Below are positions 1 through 7,168 of a DNA stretch of 26,657 bases, piece by piece. Under the pieces are notes generated by a model that saw only the letters and a program-made list of their open reading frames with translations, did no database searches and was not told the DNA's origin. The position numbers and the translations under genes are program-made. The first letter of the stretch is position 1, and each line of letters starts with the position of its first letter. The stretch comes from an uncultured Anaerolineae bacterium (lineage in GTDB: Bacteria; Chloroflexota; Anaerolineae; Anaerolineales; Villigracilaceae): assembly GCA_903854805.1 (NCBI GenBank), contig CAINXK010000516.1, positions 1 to 26,657 on the forward strand, in the 5' to 3' direction.

Positions 1-1083
1 CGTCTGGCACAATTGGCTTTCTTCTACGTCTGGCTATATGATGCATTTCCCCTTTTAATGGCCCTGGCTGTTTTATACGTGGTAGCGATTGCCATCACCG
101 AACACCGTTTGGAATTGAGGCCTGTCATTTACGTTGGTATTGGGCTTGCGTTAGGGATCTTGGTTAATCCATATTTCCCATACAATCTTATCTTTGCATA
201 CAGACACATGCTTCCAAAATTGGTAGATGCCACATCTATCCGTGTCGGCAATGAATGGTATCCCTACACAACAGAACAATTACTGAATAACTCTTTTCCA
301 GGATTGCTGGCTTTTTTCAGCGGCATGTTTGCATTGGGTTTATCCGGTCGCAAAATGGATTTGCGCACAACCTTCAGCCTGTTGGTCAGCCTGCTATTTG
401 GCCTGATGCTTTTTCAGGCACGCCGGTTTGTTGAATATTTTCCTGCACTCGTGCTGATTTTTTCAACCTTTGCCTGGTCTCCCTTTTTCCAGGATAACAA
501 ACCGCAAACAGAGATAAAAAACCAGGTTTCACCCTTTACTACCCATTTCTGGAAAGAGTTGATCCAGAACCTGCAATCTGCACTCACCCAACAACCGGCT
601 TCAACCCGCCCAGAGATCTTTCGTTGGCTTGCAACTGTATTCATATTTATTGTGATGTTGACCGGCAGTATATTCACCATAACCAAGGCCCAAAGCAGTA
701 TCCGGGATTCAAGCCCATTCAACATGTACGCTGGGGCATCAGCCTGGCTGGAAAAAAATACGCCCATGGGCGCGCGTGTTTTTCAAACAGACTGGGACGA
801 TTTTCCACGTTTATTTTTTTACAACACACACAATACCTATCTGATCGGGCTGGACCCTACTTATCTGCAAATTGCCGACCCAGACCTTTTTTCTCTTTGG
901 GAAAAGATAACCAGAGGCAATGTCAAAAATTTATCCGAAATTATATCTGGTAGATTTGCAGCCCAGTATATCCATACAGATCTAAAACATACTGATTTCA
1001 TCAAAACTGCAGAGCAAGACCCCGGATTAAGAGAAGTCTACCGAGATGAACAGGCTGTAATTTTCGAGGTTATCCCAAAATAA
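1..1083 (+). CDS. Polytopic membrane protein, glycosyltransferase-C-like (5' end outside window)
   Basis: The reading frame is open from the first base, so the N-terminus lies outside the window; the TTG at 13 is only the first start-like codon. The visible ~360 residues have several hydrophobic membrane segments (for example around residues 13-30, 45-60, 100-115, 125-140 and 215-230), a short basic loop with an Arg-Arg-Phe-Val-Glu-Tyr-Phe stretch near residue 140, and a soluble C-terminal domain of about 120 residues beginning with an Ala-Trp-Leu-Glu-Lys-Asn-Thr motif. A multi-pass N-terminal body with a compact soluble C-terminal tail is common in GT-C glycosyltransferases of the GT39/oligosaccharyltransferase type. 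No catalytic Asp-rich loop can be checked because that part would be upstream. The functional call is tentative; the membrane topology is clear. Confidence 0.6.
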   Translation, partial: RLAQLAFFYVWLYDAFPLLMALAVLYVVAIAITEHRLELRPVIYVGIGLALGILVNPYFPYNLIFAYRHMLPKLVDATSIRVGNEWYPYTTEQLLNNSFPGLLAFFSGMFALGLSGRKMDLRTTFSLLVSLLFGLMLFQARRFVEYFPALVLIFSTFAWSPFFQDNKPQTEIKNQVSPFTTHFWKELIQNLQSALTQQPASTRPEIFRWLATVFIFIVMLTGSIFTITKAQSSIRDSSPFNMYAGASAWLEKNTPMGARVFQTDWDDFPRLFFYNTHNTYLIGLDPTYLQIADPDLFSLWEKITRGNVKNLSEIISGRFAAQYIHTDLKHTDFIKTAEQDPGLREVYRDEQAVIFEVIPK

Positions 1084-1477
1084 CAACAAGATTTTCGATT
1101 TTCGCTCACCTTCAAAGCAATATTAGGATGGCACGCCCGCGAGCCTGAGAAACGGCCATCACCCCCCCCCGTTTCAATAAAGTGGTTATTTGGGCTGAAA
1201 GAACATTAGCCCAAATAACCACTTGCGGGGTAAACCATCGATTTTGAATCGTCCGAGCAGCAGAATCAGGATGGTTAAGTACCAAAACGAAGAGCTCATG
1301 AGTAGATGCAAAACCATGATAGAATAAATGTGCTATCGCCTGCAGGCTTTTACTGGCTGGTGTTCAGAATCAGGGCTTAATCTTCACAACCACTGCTTGC
1401 AAATAAGCGAGAATCGGTGGTTCGCACCACAAAATAACCACAAAAAATAATTCTCAATTATTCCAGCACTCATCCAC
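1084..1477. other. Gene-free interval with two hairpins
   Basis: No convincing coding frame is seen over these 394 bases. The interval holds a 7-bp hairpin (arms 1149-1155 and 1169-1175) whose loop contains a run of nine C, immediately followed by the perfect 16-bp hairpin at 1181-1223. Neither is followed by a clear T-tract. A further copy of the hairpin arm sequence AAATAACCAC lies near 1433-1441. No clear promoter hexamers could be assigned to the gene starting at 1478. Confidence 0.6.
1181..1223. repeat. Perfect 16-bp inverted repeat (11-base loop)
   Basis: The left arm 1181-1196 (AGTGGTTATTTGGGCT) is exactly complementary to the right arm 1208-1223, with an 11-base loop. No U-tract follows, so it is not a standard intrinsic terminator, although it could still help end transcription of the membrane-protein gene. 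The outer ten bases of the arm recur near 1433-1441, which raises the possibility of a small mobile-element relic. Confidence 0.8.
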
Positions 1478-1720
1478 ATGAAACCCATTCGCGCATCTGA
1501 CATTGGCACCTACCTTTACTGCCGCCGAGCCTGGTGGTATCGCCTGAACGGGCACGAATCTATCAACCAGGCTGAAATGGCATCCGGAACGGAACTGCAT
1601 CGCAAACACGGTCGCCGGGTAATGGCCGCCGGGTTGATGCGCACACTGGGTTTTGCGCTTTTACTACTCGCGTGTGTAATGATAACCGCTTTCGGACTGC
1701 TAAATTTTCTGGGGGGCTGA
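1478..1720 (+). CDS. Cas4-like nuclease, N-terminal half with membrane segment
   Basis: An 80-residue protein. It opens with a Cas4-type N-terminus: a Tyr-Leu-Tyr-Cys-Arg-Arg-Ala-Trp-Trp stretch supplies the first cysteine (C15) of the Cas4 Fe-S cluster, and a GTELH sequence at residues 37-41 matches the GxxxH motif of the Cas4/RecB nuclease fold. Residues about 57-77 form a hydrophobic membrane helix, and the protein stops two glycines later. The remaining Cas4 motifs are on the next gene, which starts inside this stop codon (TGATG). A six-G run at 1711-1716 lies just before the stop; one extra G there, or a -1 slip, would join both frames. It may therefore be a true separate subunit, a programmed frameshift product, or the result of a base-call error. 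No good Shine-Dalgarno was found before the ATG. Confidence 0.72.
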   Translation: MKPIRASDIGTYLYCRRAWWYRLNGHESINQAEMASGTELHRKHGRRVMAAGLMRTLGFALLLLACVMITAFGLLNFLGG

Positions 1721-2253
1721 TGGCAATATTTTATACAGCAGTTTTCTTTATTCTTGCCGCCATCATTCTACTCTGGCAAGCTGGTCGTGCAGAAAAAAAA
1801 TCTGGTTTACCAGGCGGACGTGTAATCTATACCGATACTCGCGCCTGGGGCAATAAGGTCGAAAAACCACTCTACCACGGGGCGCTTGGTCTGACCGGAA
1901 AACCAGACTACCTGGTTGAAAAAAATGGGCTATTTATTCCCGTAGAAGTAAAATCAGGGCGCGCACCACAATCTCCTTACGATGGTCACATTTACCAGTT
2001 AGCCGCTTACTGCCTGTTGGTCGAAAAAAGCATGGGCTCCCGCCCACCCTACGGGATCATCCATTACGAAGACCGCGATTTCGCAATTGACTACACAAAC
2101 GAACTTGAGAATGTGGTTCTTGATATTCTGGCTGAAATACGACGGGATGAATTACGCTGCAAAACACGCCCGGATGGGATTGATCGCTCCCATGAAAACA
2201 GTGCGCGCTGCTCAAAATGTGGCTTTCGAAATATTTGCGAGCAGAAACTCTAA
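1720..2253 (+). CDS. Cas4-like PD-(D/E)XK nuclease, C-terminal half, membrane-anchored
   Basis: Starting at the ATG that overlaps the preceding stop, this encodes 177 residues. Residues about 3-20 are a hydrophobic membrane helix. Then come the nuclease core motifs in order: GKPD at 60-63 (D63), E76-V-K78 (the ExK), and Q93...Y97 (QxxxY). Three C-terminal cysteines, C164, C167 and C173 (C-x2-C-x5-C), match the last three Fe-S ligands of Cas4. The fourth cysteine and the GxxxH histidine are missing here but present in the upstream overlapping gene, so the two products together make one complete Cas4-like protein with a two-helix membrane hairpin between motif I and the core. No cas1, cas2 or repeat array is nearby, so a role in CRISPR adaptation is not indicated. 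The frame extends upstream to 1672, but that start would lie inside the previous gene. Confidence 0.78.
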   Translation: MAIFYTAVFFILAAIILLWQAGRAEKKSGLPGGRVIYTDTRAWGNKVEKPLYHGALGLTGKPDYLVEKNGLFIPVEVKSGRAPQSPYDGHIYQLAAYCLLVEKSMGSRPPYGIIHYEDRDFAIDYTNELENVVLDILAEIRRDELRCKTRPDGIDRSHENSARCSKCGFRNICEQKL

Positions 2254-2303
2254 ATACCCAGATACTGACCCGTAAACCTCGGACATGATTTATGTTTTAC
2301 AAA

Positions 2304-2331
2304 TTGAGAATCGGCTTTAACGCTTTATAAT
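2304..2331 (+). promoter_or_regulatory. nadK promoter, predicted leaderless
   Basis: A -35 candidate TTGAGA (2304-2309), a 16-base spacer and a perfect -10 TATAAT (2326-2331). Only six bases separate the -10 from the ATG at 2338, which puts the expected transcription start at or next to the start codon. No Shine-Dalgarno is present. Confidence 0.65.
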
Positions 2332-2337
2332 TTAGCC

Positions 2338-3204
2338 ATGACGTCATCCTTTATACCCCGGCATATCGTGGTAACTGGCCACCCCAAACTGCCTGAATCC
2401 TTGGAACAAGCCAAGGCAGTTTCCGCCTTCCTGAAAGAGAAAGGGCTGGAAAGTCCGCACGGTTCTCTCTACGACGAAAAAATTCGCAAGCGCGTGCATG
2501 CTGGCGAGTTTGACCTGCTGATCGCCGTCGGTGGAGATGGAACCATGCTGCGCTCCGGGCATTTATGCGCCCCACACGACATCCCTGTCATGGGAATTAA
2601 CAAGGGGCGGCTAGGCTTCCTGTATCAAGTCGAAGAAGGCGGTTGGGAAAAAATGGTTGAACAACTGCTGGCTGGCGATTTTTGGGTCGAGAAACGGATG
2701 ATGCTGCGCGCGAACCACATGCGTGCCGGCGAAATCCTCGGTTCCTGGCTGGCACTCAATGACGCTGTTGTCAGCAGGGGCCAGTACCTGCGCCCAATCC
2801 ACATTAAAGCCAGTGTGGACGATCAATATCTAACCACATACGTGGCAGATGGGTTGATCGCATCCACGGCTACTGGATCTACAGCCTATGCGCTGGCATC
2901 AGGCGGGCCCATCCTGCCGCCTGAACTCCGTAATATCCTGCTTATCCCCATCGCCCCACACCTCTCGGTGGATCGGGCTGTCGTACTTTCCGAGGGCTCA
3001 ACAGTCAGCATGACTGTCCTAAGCGAAAACTCAGTACTCAGTGTGGATGGACAGATCCCGGTCGGATTGGCAGAAGATGATCGCGTAGATGTTCGCGCCG
3101 GAGAAAATACCGTGAAATTTATTCGTTTTGGCGACCCAGGTTATTTCTACCGCAACCTGACCGGCCATATGAACCAGAACGCAACCATAGGATTACCGCG
3201 ATGA
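2338..3204 (+). CDS. nadK: NAD kinase
   Basis: Phosphorylates NAD to NADP in the cytoplasm, using ATP or polyphosphate. The 288-residue protein has the family signatures in order: GGDGT at residues 65-69 in an Ala-Val-Gly-Gly-Asp-Gly-Thr context, GINKGRLGFL at 86-95, the NE-type motif as N141-D142, and TGSTAY at 179-184 followed by an Ala-Ser-Gly-Gly-Pro-Ile loop. Its length is normal for bacterial NAD kinases. It heads a tight operon: its stop overlaps the next start by ATGA, and recN follows. Linkage of nadK with recN is a recurring arrangement in bacteria. Transcription appears to come from a promoter so close that the mRNA is probably leaderless. The Asp in place of the usual Glu at 142 is a conservative variant. 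Confidence 0.95.
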   Translation: MTSSFIPRHIVVTGHPKLPESLEQAKAVSAFLKEKGLESPHGSLYDEKIRKRVHAGEFDLLIAVGGDGTMLRSGHLCAPHDIPVMGINKGRLGFLYQVEEGGWEKMVEQLLAGDFWVEKRMMLRANHMRAGEILGSWLALNDAVVSRGQYLRPIHIKASVDDQYLTTYVADGLIASTATGSTAYALASGGPILPPELRNILLIPIAPHLSVDRAVVLSEGSTVSMTVLSENSVLSVDGQIPVGLAEDDRVDVRAGENTVKFIRFGDPGYFYRNLTGHMNQNATIGLPR

Positions 3205-3725
3205 CAGCAACCTCACTCCCAACCTACTGCGCCAACCATCCCGACGTTGAGACCATGCTGCGCTGCAACCGCTGTGACAAGCCAATTTGCGCCAAATGTG
3301 CGATTAAATCACCGATTGGATATCGCTGCCCGGAATGTGTAAAGAACCAGCAAAAAGTTTTCGACACCGCGGTTTGGCTTGATTACATACTTGGTGCTGC
3401 CACAGCCGGGATACTTTCAGGAATTGCGAGCTTTTTGATCAGCCTGATCGGTTCCATCGGTTTCTTCGGCTGGTTCTTGGTGATTGCCGCCGCGCCGACA
3501 GCCGGCATGGCCATCGCCGAAGGCACACGTTTCGTTATCAAACGCCACCGTTCACGCACGCTTTTTATCACCATTGCCGTGGCGGTTGTCGTTGGCGCGC
3601 TCCCAACCATTTTGCTACAGCTCGTCACCCTAAATTTATTTGGCCTGGCATTCCAGGGCATCTACCTGGCGATGGCCACTCCTGCTGTTTATACTCGCCT
3701 ATCCGGTATCCAGTTGTTCAAATAG
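3201..3725 (+). CDS. B-box-type zinc-finger membrane protein
   Basis: A 174-residue protein of unknown function. The first ~46 residues form a Cys/His cluster (C10, H13, C22, C25, C30, C33, C43, C46) arranged like a B-box zinc finger able to bind two zinc ions. The rest is hydrophobic, with about four membrane segments (roughly 58-80, 83-104, 118-142 and 146-165) separated by a short basic Lys-Arg-His-Arg-Ser-Arg loop. The start codon overlaps the nadK stop by four bases and recN begins three bases after its stop, so all three are probably co-translated. Small membrane proteins with an N-terminal B-box-like finger are common as hypothetical proteins in Chloroflexota and Actinobacteria. Its position between nadK and recN does not reveal a role. 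Confidence 0.85.
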   Translation: MTATSLPTYCANHPDVETMLRCNRCDKPICAKCAIKSPIGYRCPECVKNQQKVFDTAVWLDYILGAATAGILSGIASFLISLIGSIGFFGWFLVIAAAPTAGMAIAEGTRFVIKRHRSRTLFITIAVAVVVGALPTILLQLVTLNLFGLAFQGIYLAMATPAVYTRLSGIQLFK

Positions 3726-3728
3726 CCC

Positions 3729-5471
3729 ATGCTGACAGAAATTCGAATTGAAAATTTTGCAATTATTGACAAACTCGATCTCGAGTTCTCGTCTGGTCTG
3801 ATCATATTCACTGGCGAAACCGGTGCGGGTAAATCCATCATCATGGACGCGCTTGAAATGCTATTGGGAGGGCGCGCTGATGCCACCGTTCTAAGAGCAG
3901 ATGCCGAACGTGCCAGCGTGGAAGGCGTTTTTAGACTCTCGACAACCACCCAGGAAGCCGTCAATGAAATCCTTAAGCGCGAAGACCTGCTTGATGACGA
4001 AAAATATGTAACTTTGGCGCGCGAAGTGCGTCGCGAAGGCCGTTCGACCGCCAGGATCAACGGCCGCACTGTAAACGTGACCCTGCTTAAGGAAATTGGG
4101 AAATTTCTGGTAGATATTCACGGGCAAACCGAACACCTCTCCATTCTGGACCCTCGCACTCACCTGGGGCTACTGGATCGGTTTGCCAATGTGGATGGTC
4201 AATTGGCATCCTACCGGCAAGCCTACTCCACATTACTGGGTATTCGCCGCGAGCTGAATGAGCTGCGCGCCGTCCAGGCTGATTCTGCCCGGCGAATTGA
4301 AATGCTATCGTATCAGGCTGAAGAAATCGAAACCGCCAAGCTCAAGCCCGGTGAAGATGAAGAACTACGTCTGGAACGTGACCGGCTCGCAAATTCTGAA
4401 CAGCTGGCAACCAATGCCCAGGAGGCCTTGCAGCTCCTGGATGATGGTTCACCCGAAACCCCGGCAATCAGCGACCAGTTGGGCCAGGCAGTTTCAGCGC
4501 TTGCCTCCATGGCACGCGTGGATACAAACAAAGCAGAACTTGCAGTCCGCGCAGAAACGCTGCTTGAAAGCATCGCAGACATCTCTCATGACCTGCGTGA
4601 CTACCTGGAAACTATCGAATTTAATCCCCGGCGTCTGGAAGATGTGGAAGAACGACTTGATATGCTGCACCGGCTCCTACGCAAATACGGGGGCACAATC
4701 GAAACAGTTCTGGTTTTCGGCGCAAAAGCGCGCAAGGATCTTGAGACCATCAGCAATGCTTCTGAAAAAATCGCCGAATTGGAAACCAGGGAATCCGGTT
4801 TACTAAAAGAATTAACTGAACATGCGAAAAAGCTTTCAGAAAAACGCAAAACCACCGCAACCGAGCTTTCCAAAAGTATTGAAACCGAACTGGACGATCT
4901 TAAAATGGCATCTGCCCGGTTTGGAGTAGATTTCCAGACCAAACCAGACCCGGCTGGCCTACCGCTCAGCAAAGATATGCGGGTTGGGTTCGATTCCAAC
5001 GGTTACGACCGGGTGGAGTTTCTGGTTGCACCAAACCCTGGCGAAGGCTTGAAACCATTAGCAAAAATTGCTTCAGGCGGCGAAACTTCGCGGCTTATGC
5101 TGGCCCTTAAAAATACCCTGGCCCGCGCCGATCAAATTCCCAGCCTGGTATTTGATGAAATAGACCAGGGCATCGGTGGGCGTGTTGGCGGTGTGGTTGG
5201 CCAAAAATTGTGGAATTTGGGACGTGCGCACCAGGTCCTTTGCATTACCCACCTGCCACAATTGGCAGCTTTCGGTGACCAACATTACCGCGTCCAAAAG
5301 CTGGTTGACCATAGCCGTACCACCTCGCAGGTGAAGCGATTGGAAGGCGACGAACGCTTATTAGAATTGGCACAGATGCTTGGCGAAGTTACCGAGGGTA
5401 CACTGCGCTCAGCGCATGAAATTTTACAGTCAGCTCAAACCGCAAGTCATAACCATAAAAACGCTGTCTGA
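3729..5471 (+). CDS. recN: DNA repair protein RecN
   Basis: SMC-like ATPase acting early in double-strand break repair. The 580-residue product is close to the usual length of the family. It has an N-terminal half-ATPase with Walker A GETGAGKS (residues 29-36). A long charged coiled-coil region (about 150-390) contains the zipper-turn. The C-terminal half carries an ABC signature-like Ala-Ser-Gly-Gly-Glu-Thr-Ser-Arg near residue 447 and Walker B Leu-Val-Phe-Asp-Glu-Ile-Asp-Gln-Gly-Ile-Gly-Gly about 30 residues later. It starts three bases after the zinc-finger membrane gene and lacks a Shine-Dalgarno, so its translation probably depends on coupling. It is the last gene of the nadK operon; no terminator was recognised before the next promoter. 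Confidence 0.96.
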   Translation: MLTEIRIENFAIIDKLDLEFSSGLIIFTGETGAGKSIIMDALEMLLGGRADATVLRADAERASVEGVFRLSTTTQEAVNEILKREDLLDDEKYVTLAREVRREGRSTARINGRTVNVTLLKEIGKFLVDIHGQTEHLSILDPRTHLGLLDRFANVDGQLASYRQAYSTLLGIRRELNELRAVQADSARRIEMLSYQAEEIETAKLKPGEDEELRLERDRLANSEQLATNAQEALQLLDDGSPETPAISDQLGQAVSALASMARVDTNKAELAVRAETLLESIADISHDLRDYLETIEFNPRRLEDVEERLDMLHRLLRKYGGTIETVLVFGAKARKDLETISNASEKIAELETRESGLLKELTEHAKKLSEKRKTTATELSKSIETELDDLKMASARFGVDFQTKPDPAGLPLSKDMRVGFDSNGYDRVEFLVAPNPGEGLKPLAKIASGGETSRLMLALKNTLARADQIPSLVFDEIDQGIGGRVGGVVGQKLWNLGRAHQVLCITHLPQLAAFGDQHYRVQKLVDHSRTTSQVKRLEGDERLLELAQMLGEVTEGTLRSAHEILQSAQTASHNHKNAV

Positions 5472-5514
5472 CCTTCTAAAAAAACCAAAGCAGGAATAGA
5501 TTTCCAGCCTGTTG

Positions 5515-5520
5515 TATAAT
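5515..5520 (+). promoter_or_regulatory. -10 element of the LysM gene, near-leaderless
   Basis: A perfect TATAAT nine bases before the ATG at 5530, in the short gap after recN. No convincing -35 hexamer and no Shine-Dalgarno are visible. The predicted transcript would begin within about three bases of the start codon. Confidence 0.55.
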
Positions 5521-5529
5521 TGGGATATC

Positions 5530-6348
5530 ATGAAACGACTGATCTATATTTTTGGAATTACCATCGCTCTTTTACTATTGGCAAGTACTGCACTTTCGGC
5601 CGAGGCATCTGATGATTTGCAGAATTTCATCACTCCTACTCCTGGGCCAGATGGTCGCATCCTTATCGTTGTGCAGGAAGGCCAAAACTGCTCTTATATC
5701 GCCAATATTGCCGGCATCCCCCTCAGCCAATTACGCTCACTAAACCGGCTTGATGAAGCCTGCACACTCCGAATTGGGCAGGAACTGCTAATCGGGATGG
5801 GTGGACCTTCAGGCGTCACCCCCACCCCAACCGGAGAGGCAGTCATCGCCACACCAGCCCAACCCAGCCCCACACCCGACCAGGGTGAGGCCAATGTCTG
5901 CGTCTTGCTTTACGAAGATACAAATGGAGACGCTTTACACCAAGAAACAGAAAGCACCATACCCGAAGGTGCAGTCAGTGTCACCGGTACTTCAGGCCAA
6001 TACTCGCAAACTGCCAATACAACCTCCGGGATAGATCCGGTCTGTTTCGAAAAAGTTACCCAGGGCACCTACAATATTTCTGTGGCCGCCCCAGAAGGCT
6101 ATAACCCAACAACACAGCTTAACTTTACACTGGATATCAAGAGCGGAGAGCAAATTTTCGTGGATTTCGGCGCTCAAAAAGGCGGGCAAGCCAAACCGCA
6201 AGACCCCGCCAGCGAACCCGGATCAACCAACCTGCTTGGCATCGCCGGAGGAACCCTGATATTTGCCGCGCTTGGCCTTGGTTTTTATGCCTGGGTGGTA
6301 TATGGGCGCAAACCCAAACTTGGTCTGAATAAACCGCCCAACAGCTAA
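5530..6348 (+). CDS. Exported LysM protein with Cna-B-like domain and C-terminal anchor
   Basis: The start is placed at ATG 5530 because a signal peptide begins there (Met-Lys-Arg, hydrophobic 4-20, likely cleavage after Ala-Leu-Ser-Ala around 24); the frame also contains a TTG at 5512, but that lies in the promoter. The mature 272-residue product has a LysM-type domain at about 44-89 with two cysteines (C54, C78) that could pair. A Thr/Pro/Gly-rich linker follows to about 125. Then comes an Ig-like Cna-B/SdrD-type domain (about 127-220) that starts with a Leu-Tyr-Glu-Asp-Thr-Asn-Gly-Asp calcium-loop-like segment. A final membrane helix (about 236-258) ends in a basic tail. It is probably a cell-surface protein that binds peptidoglycan or another glycan. 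It ends just before a strong terminator, so it is likely a single-gene unit. Confidence 0.82.
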   Translation: MKRLIYIFGITIALLLLASTALSAEASDDLQNFITPTPGPDGRILIVVQEGQNCSYIANIAGIPLSQLRSLNRLDEACTLRIGQELLIGMGGPSGVTPTPTGEAVIATPAQPSPTPDQGEANVCVLLYEDTNGDALHQETESTIPEGAVSVTGTSGQYSQTANTTSGIDPVCFEKVTQGTYNISVAAPEGYNPTTQLNFTLDIKSGEQIFVDFGAQKGGQAKPQDPASEPGSTNLLGIAGGTLIFAALGLGFYAWVVYGRKPKLGLNKPPNS

Positions 6349-6363
6349 TTAACTTCCAAAAAG

Positions 6364-6401
6364 AAAAAAGCGAGGACGCCCACCAGCGTCCTCGCTTTTT
6401 T
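6364..6401. terminator. Strong intrinsic terminator after the LysM gene
   Basis: Arms 6364-6379 and 6386-6401 are perfectly complementary over 16 bp (GC-rich core CGAGGACGC, flanked by an A-tract and a T-tract) around a six-base loop. It can work in either direction, but the gene to its left points into it. Confidence 0.93.
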
Positions 6402-6424
6402 CACCGATTCGACCCAGGCTTTGC

Positions 6425-6430
6425 TATAAT
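6425..6430 (+). promoter_or_regulatory. Extended -10 of the methyltransferase operon, predicted leaderless
   Basis: TATAAT preceded by TGC, giving an extended -10 (TGnTATAAT), six bases before the ATG at 6437. It lies right behind the preceding terminator. No Shine-Dalgarno fits in the gap, so initiation is probably at the very 5' end of the mRNA. Confidence 0.65.
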
Positions 6431-6436
6431 CTGCAC

Positions 6437-7168
6437 ATGGATTCAAGCACAGCTCAACGTTTATTAGCGTTAAATCGTCAATTCTACGCAGATTTTGGCG
6501 CTCACTTCTCTGCAACGCGCCAACGCATCCAGCCTGGAGTACGCAAAATCATCACAAACCTTGCCGGCAATGAGCATATTCTTGATCTTGGATGTGGCAA
6601 CGGCGAACTTGCCCGCACGCTGGCACAGAGCGATTTCCATGGAACATACACCGGTCTGGATTTCAGCTTGCCATTACTAAGCGATGCCAGGATCCAACCA
6701 CCTGGATTTTCTATTTCATTCCACGAAGCAGATCTGACCGCAGCCGATTGGGAGCAGACCCTGGGAGCAGAGCACTTTTCGCTGATCACAGCGTTTGCAG
6801 TGTTGCACCACATCCCGGGGGCTGAATTGCGGCGTAAAATTTTTCGTAAAATACACAATCTGCTTGAGCCTGAAGGAAAATTCATCCAATCGAACTGGCA
6901 ATTCTTAAATAGTAAAAAACTTAAGAAACGAATCCAGCCATGGGAATCGGCAGGTCTGGCCACCGAAGATGTAGATGATGGTGATTACCTGCTTGATTGG
7001 CGCAGCGGTGGCTCTGGATTGCGGTATGCACATCACTTTTCAATCCAGGAATTAAGCCAATTAGCGAGCGAAACTGGTTTCATGGTTAAAGAATCATTCT
7101 ACTCTGACGGCGAAGGCGAACGCCTGGGGTTATACCAGGTATGGGAGTGTTATGAAAACAAAGGGTGA
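6437..7168 (+). CDS. Class I SAM-dependent methyltransferase, Trm9/ALKBH8-like
   Basis: A 243-residue Rossmann-fold methyltransferase. SAM-binding motif I is ILDLGCGNG at residues 48-56; an acidic Gly-Leu-Asp-Phe-Ser ends the second strand, and Ala-Phe-Ala-Val-Leu-His-His-Ile-Pro forms the motif IV region. The C-terminal part has an Asn-Trp-Gln-Phe segment and a Gly-Asp-Tyr-Leu-Leu-Asp-Trp stretch followed by Arg-Tyr-(x)-His-His-Phe, which recall the Trm9/ALKBH8 group that methylates modified wobble uridine in tRNA. That substrate is an inference from motif resemblance only. Its last 17 bases overlap the start of the AMP nucleosidase gene, so the two are translationally coupled. Confidence 0.85.
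   Translation: MDSSTAQRLLALNRQFYADFGAHFSATRQRIQPGVRKIITNLAGNEHILDLGCGNGELARTLAQSDFHGTYTGLDFSLPLLSDARIQPPGFSISFHEADLTAADWEQTLGAEHFSLITAFAVLHHIPGAELRRKIFRKIHNLLEPEGKFIQSNWQFLNSKKLKKRIQPWESAGLATEDVDDGDYLLDWRSGGSGLRYAHHFSIQELSQLASETGFMVKESFYSDGEGERLGLYQVWECYENKG

Noticed and set aside
1478..2253. CRISPR adaptation locus suggested by the Cas4-like motifs
   Set aside because: There is no repeat array and no cas1, cas2 or effector gene in the window, and the membrane segments are unlike typical adaptation Cas4.
4258..4806. 182-codon plus-strand frame within recN
   Set aside because: It is out of frame inside the RecN coiled-coil region, and its Ser/Trp/Lys-rich translation matches a frame shadow.
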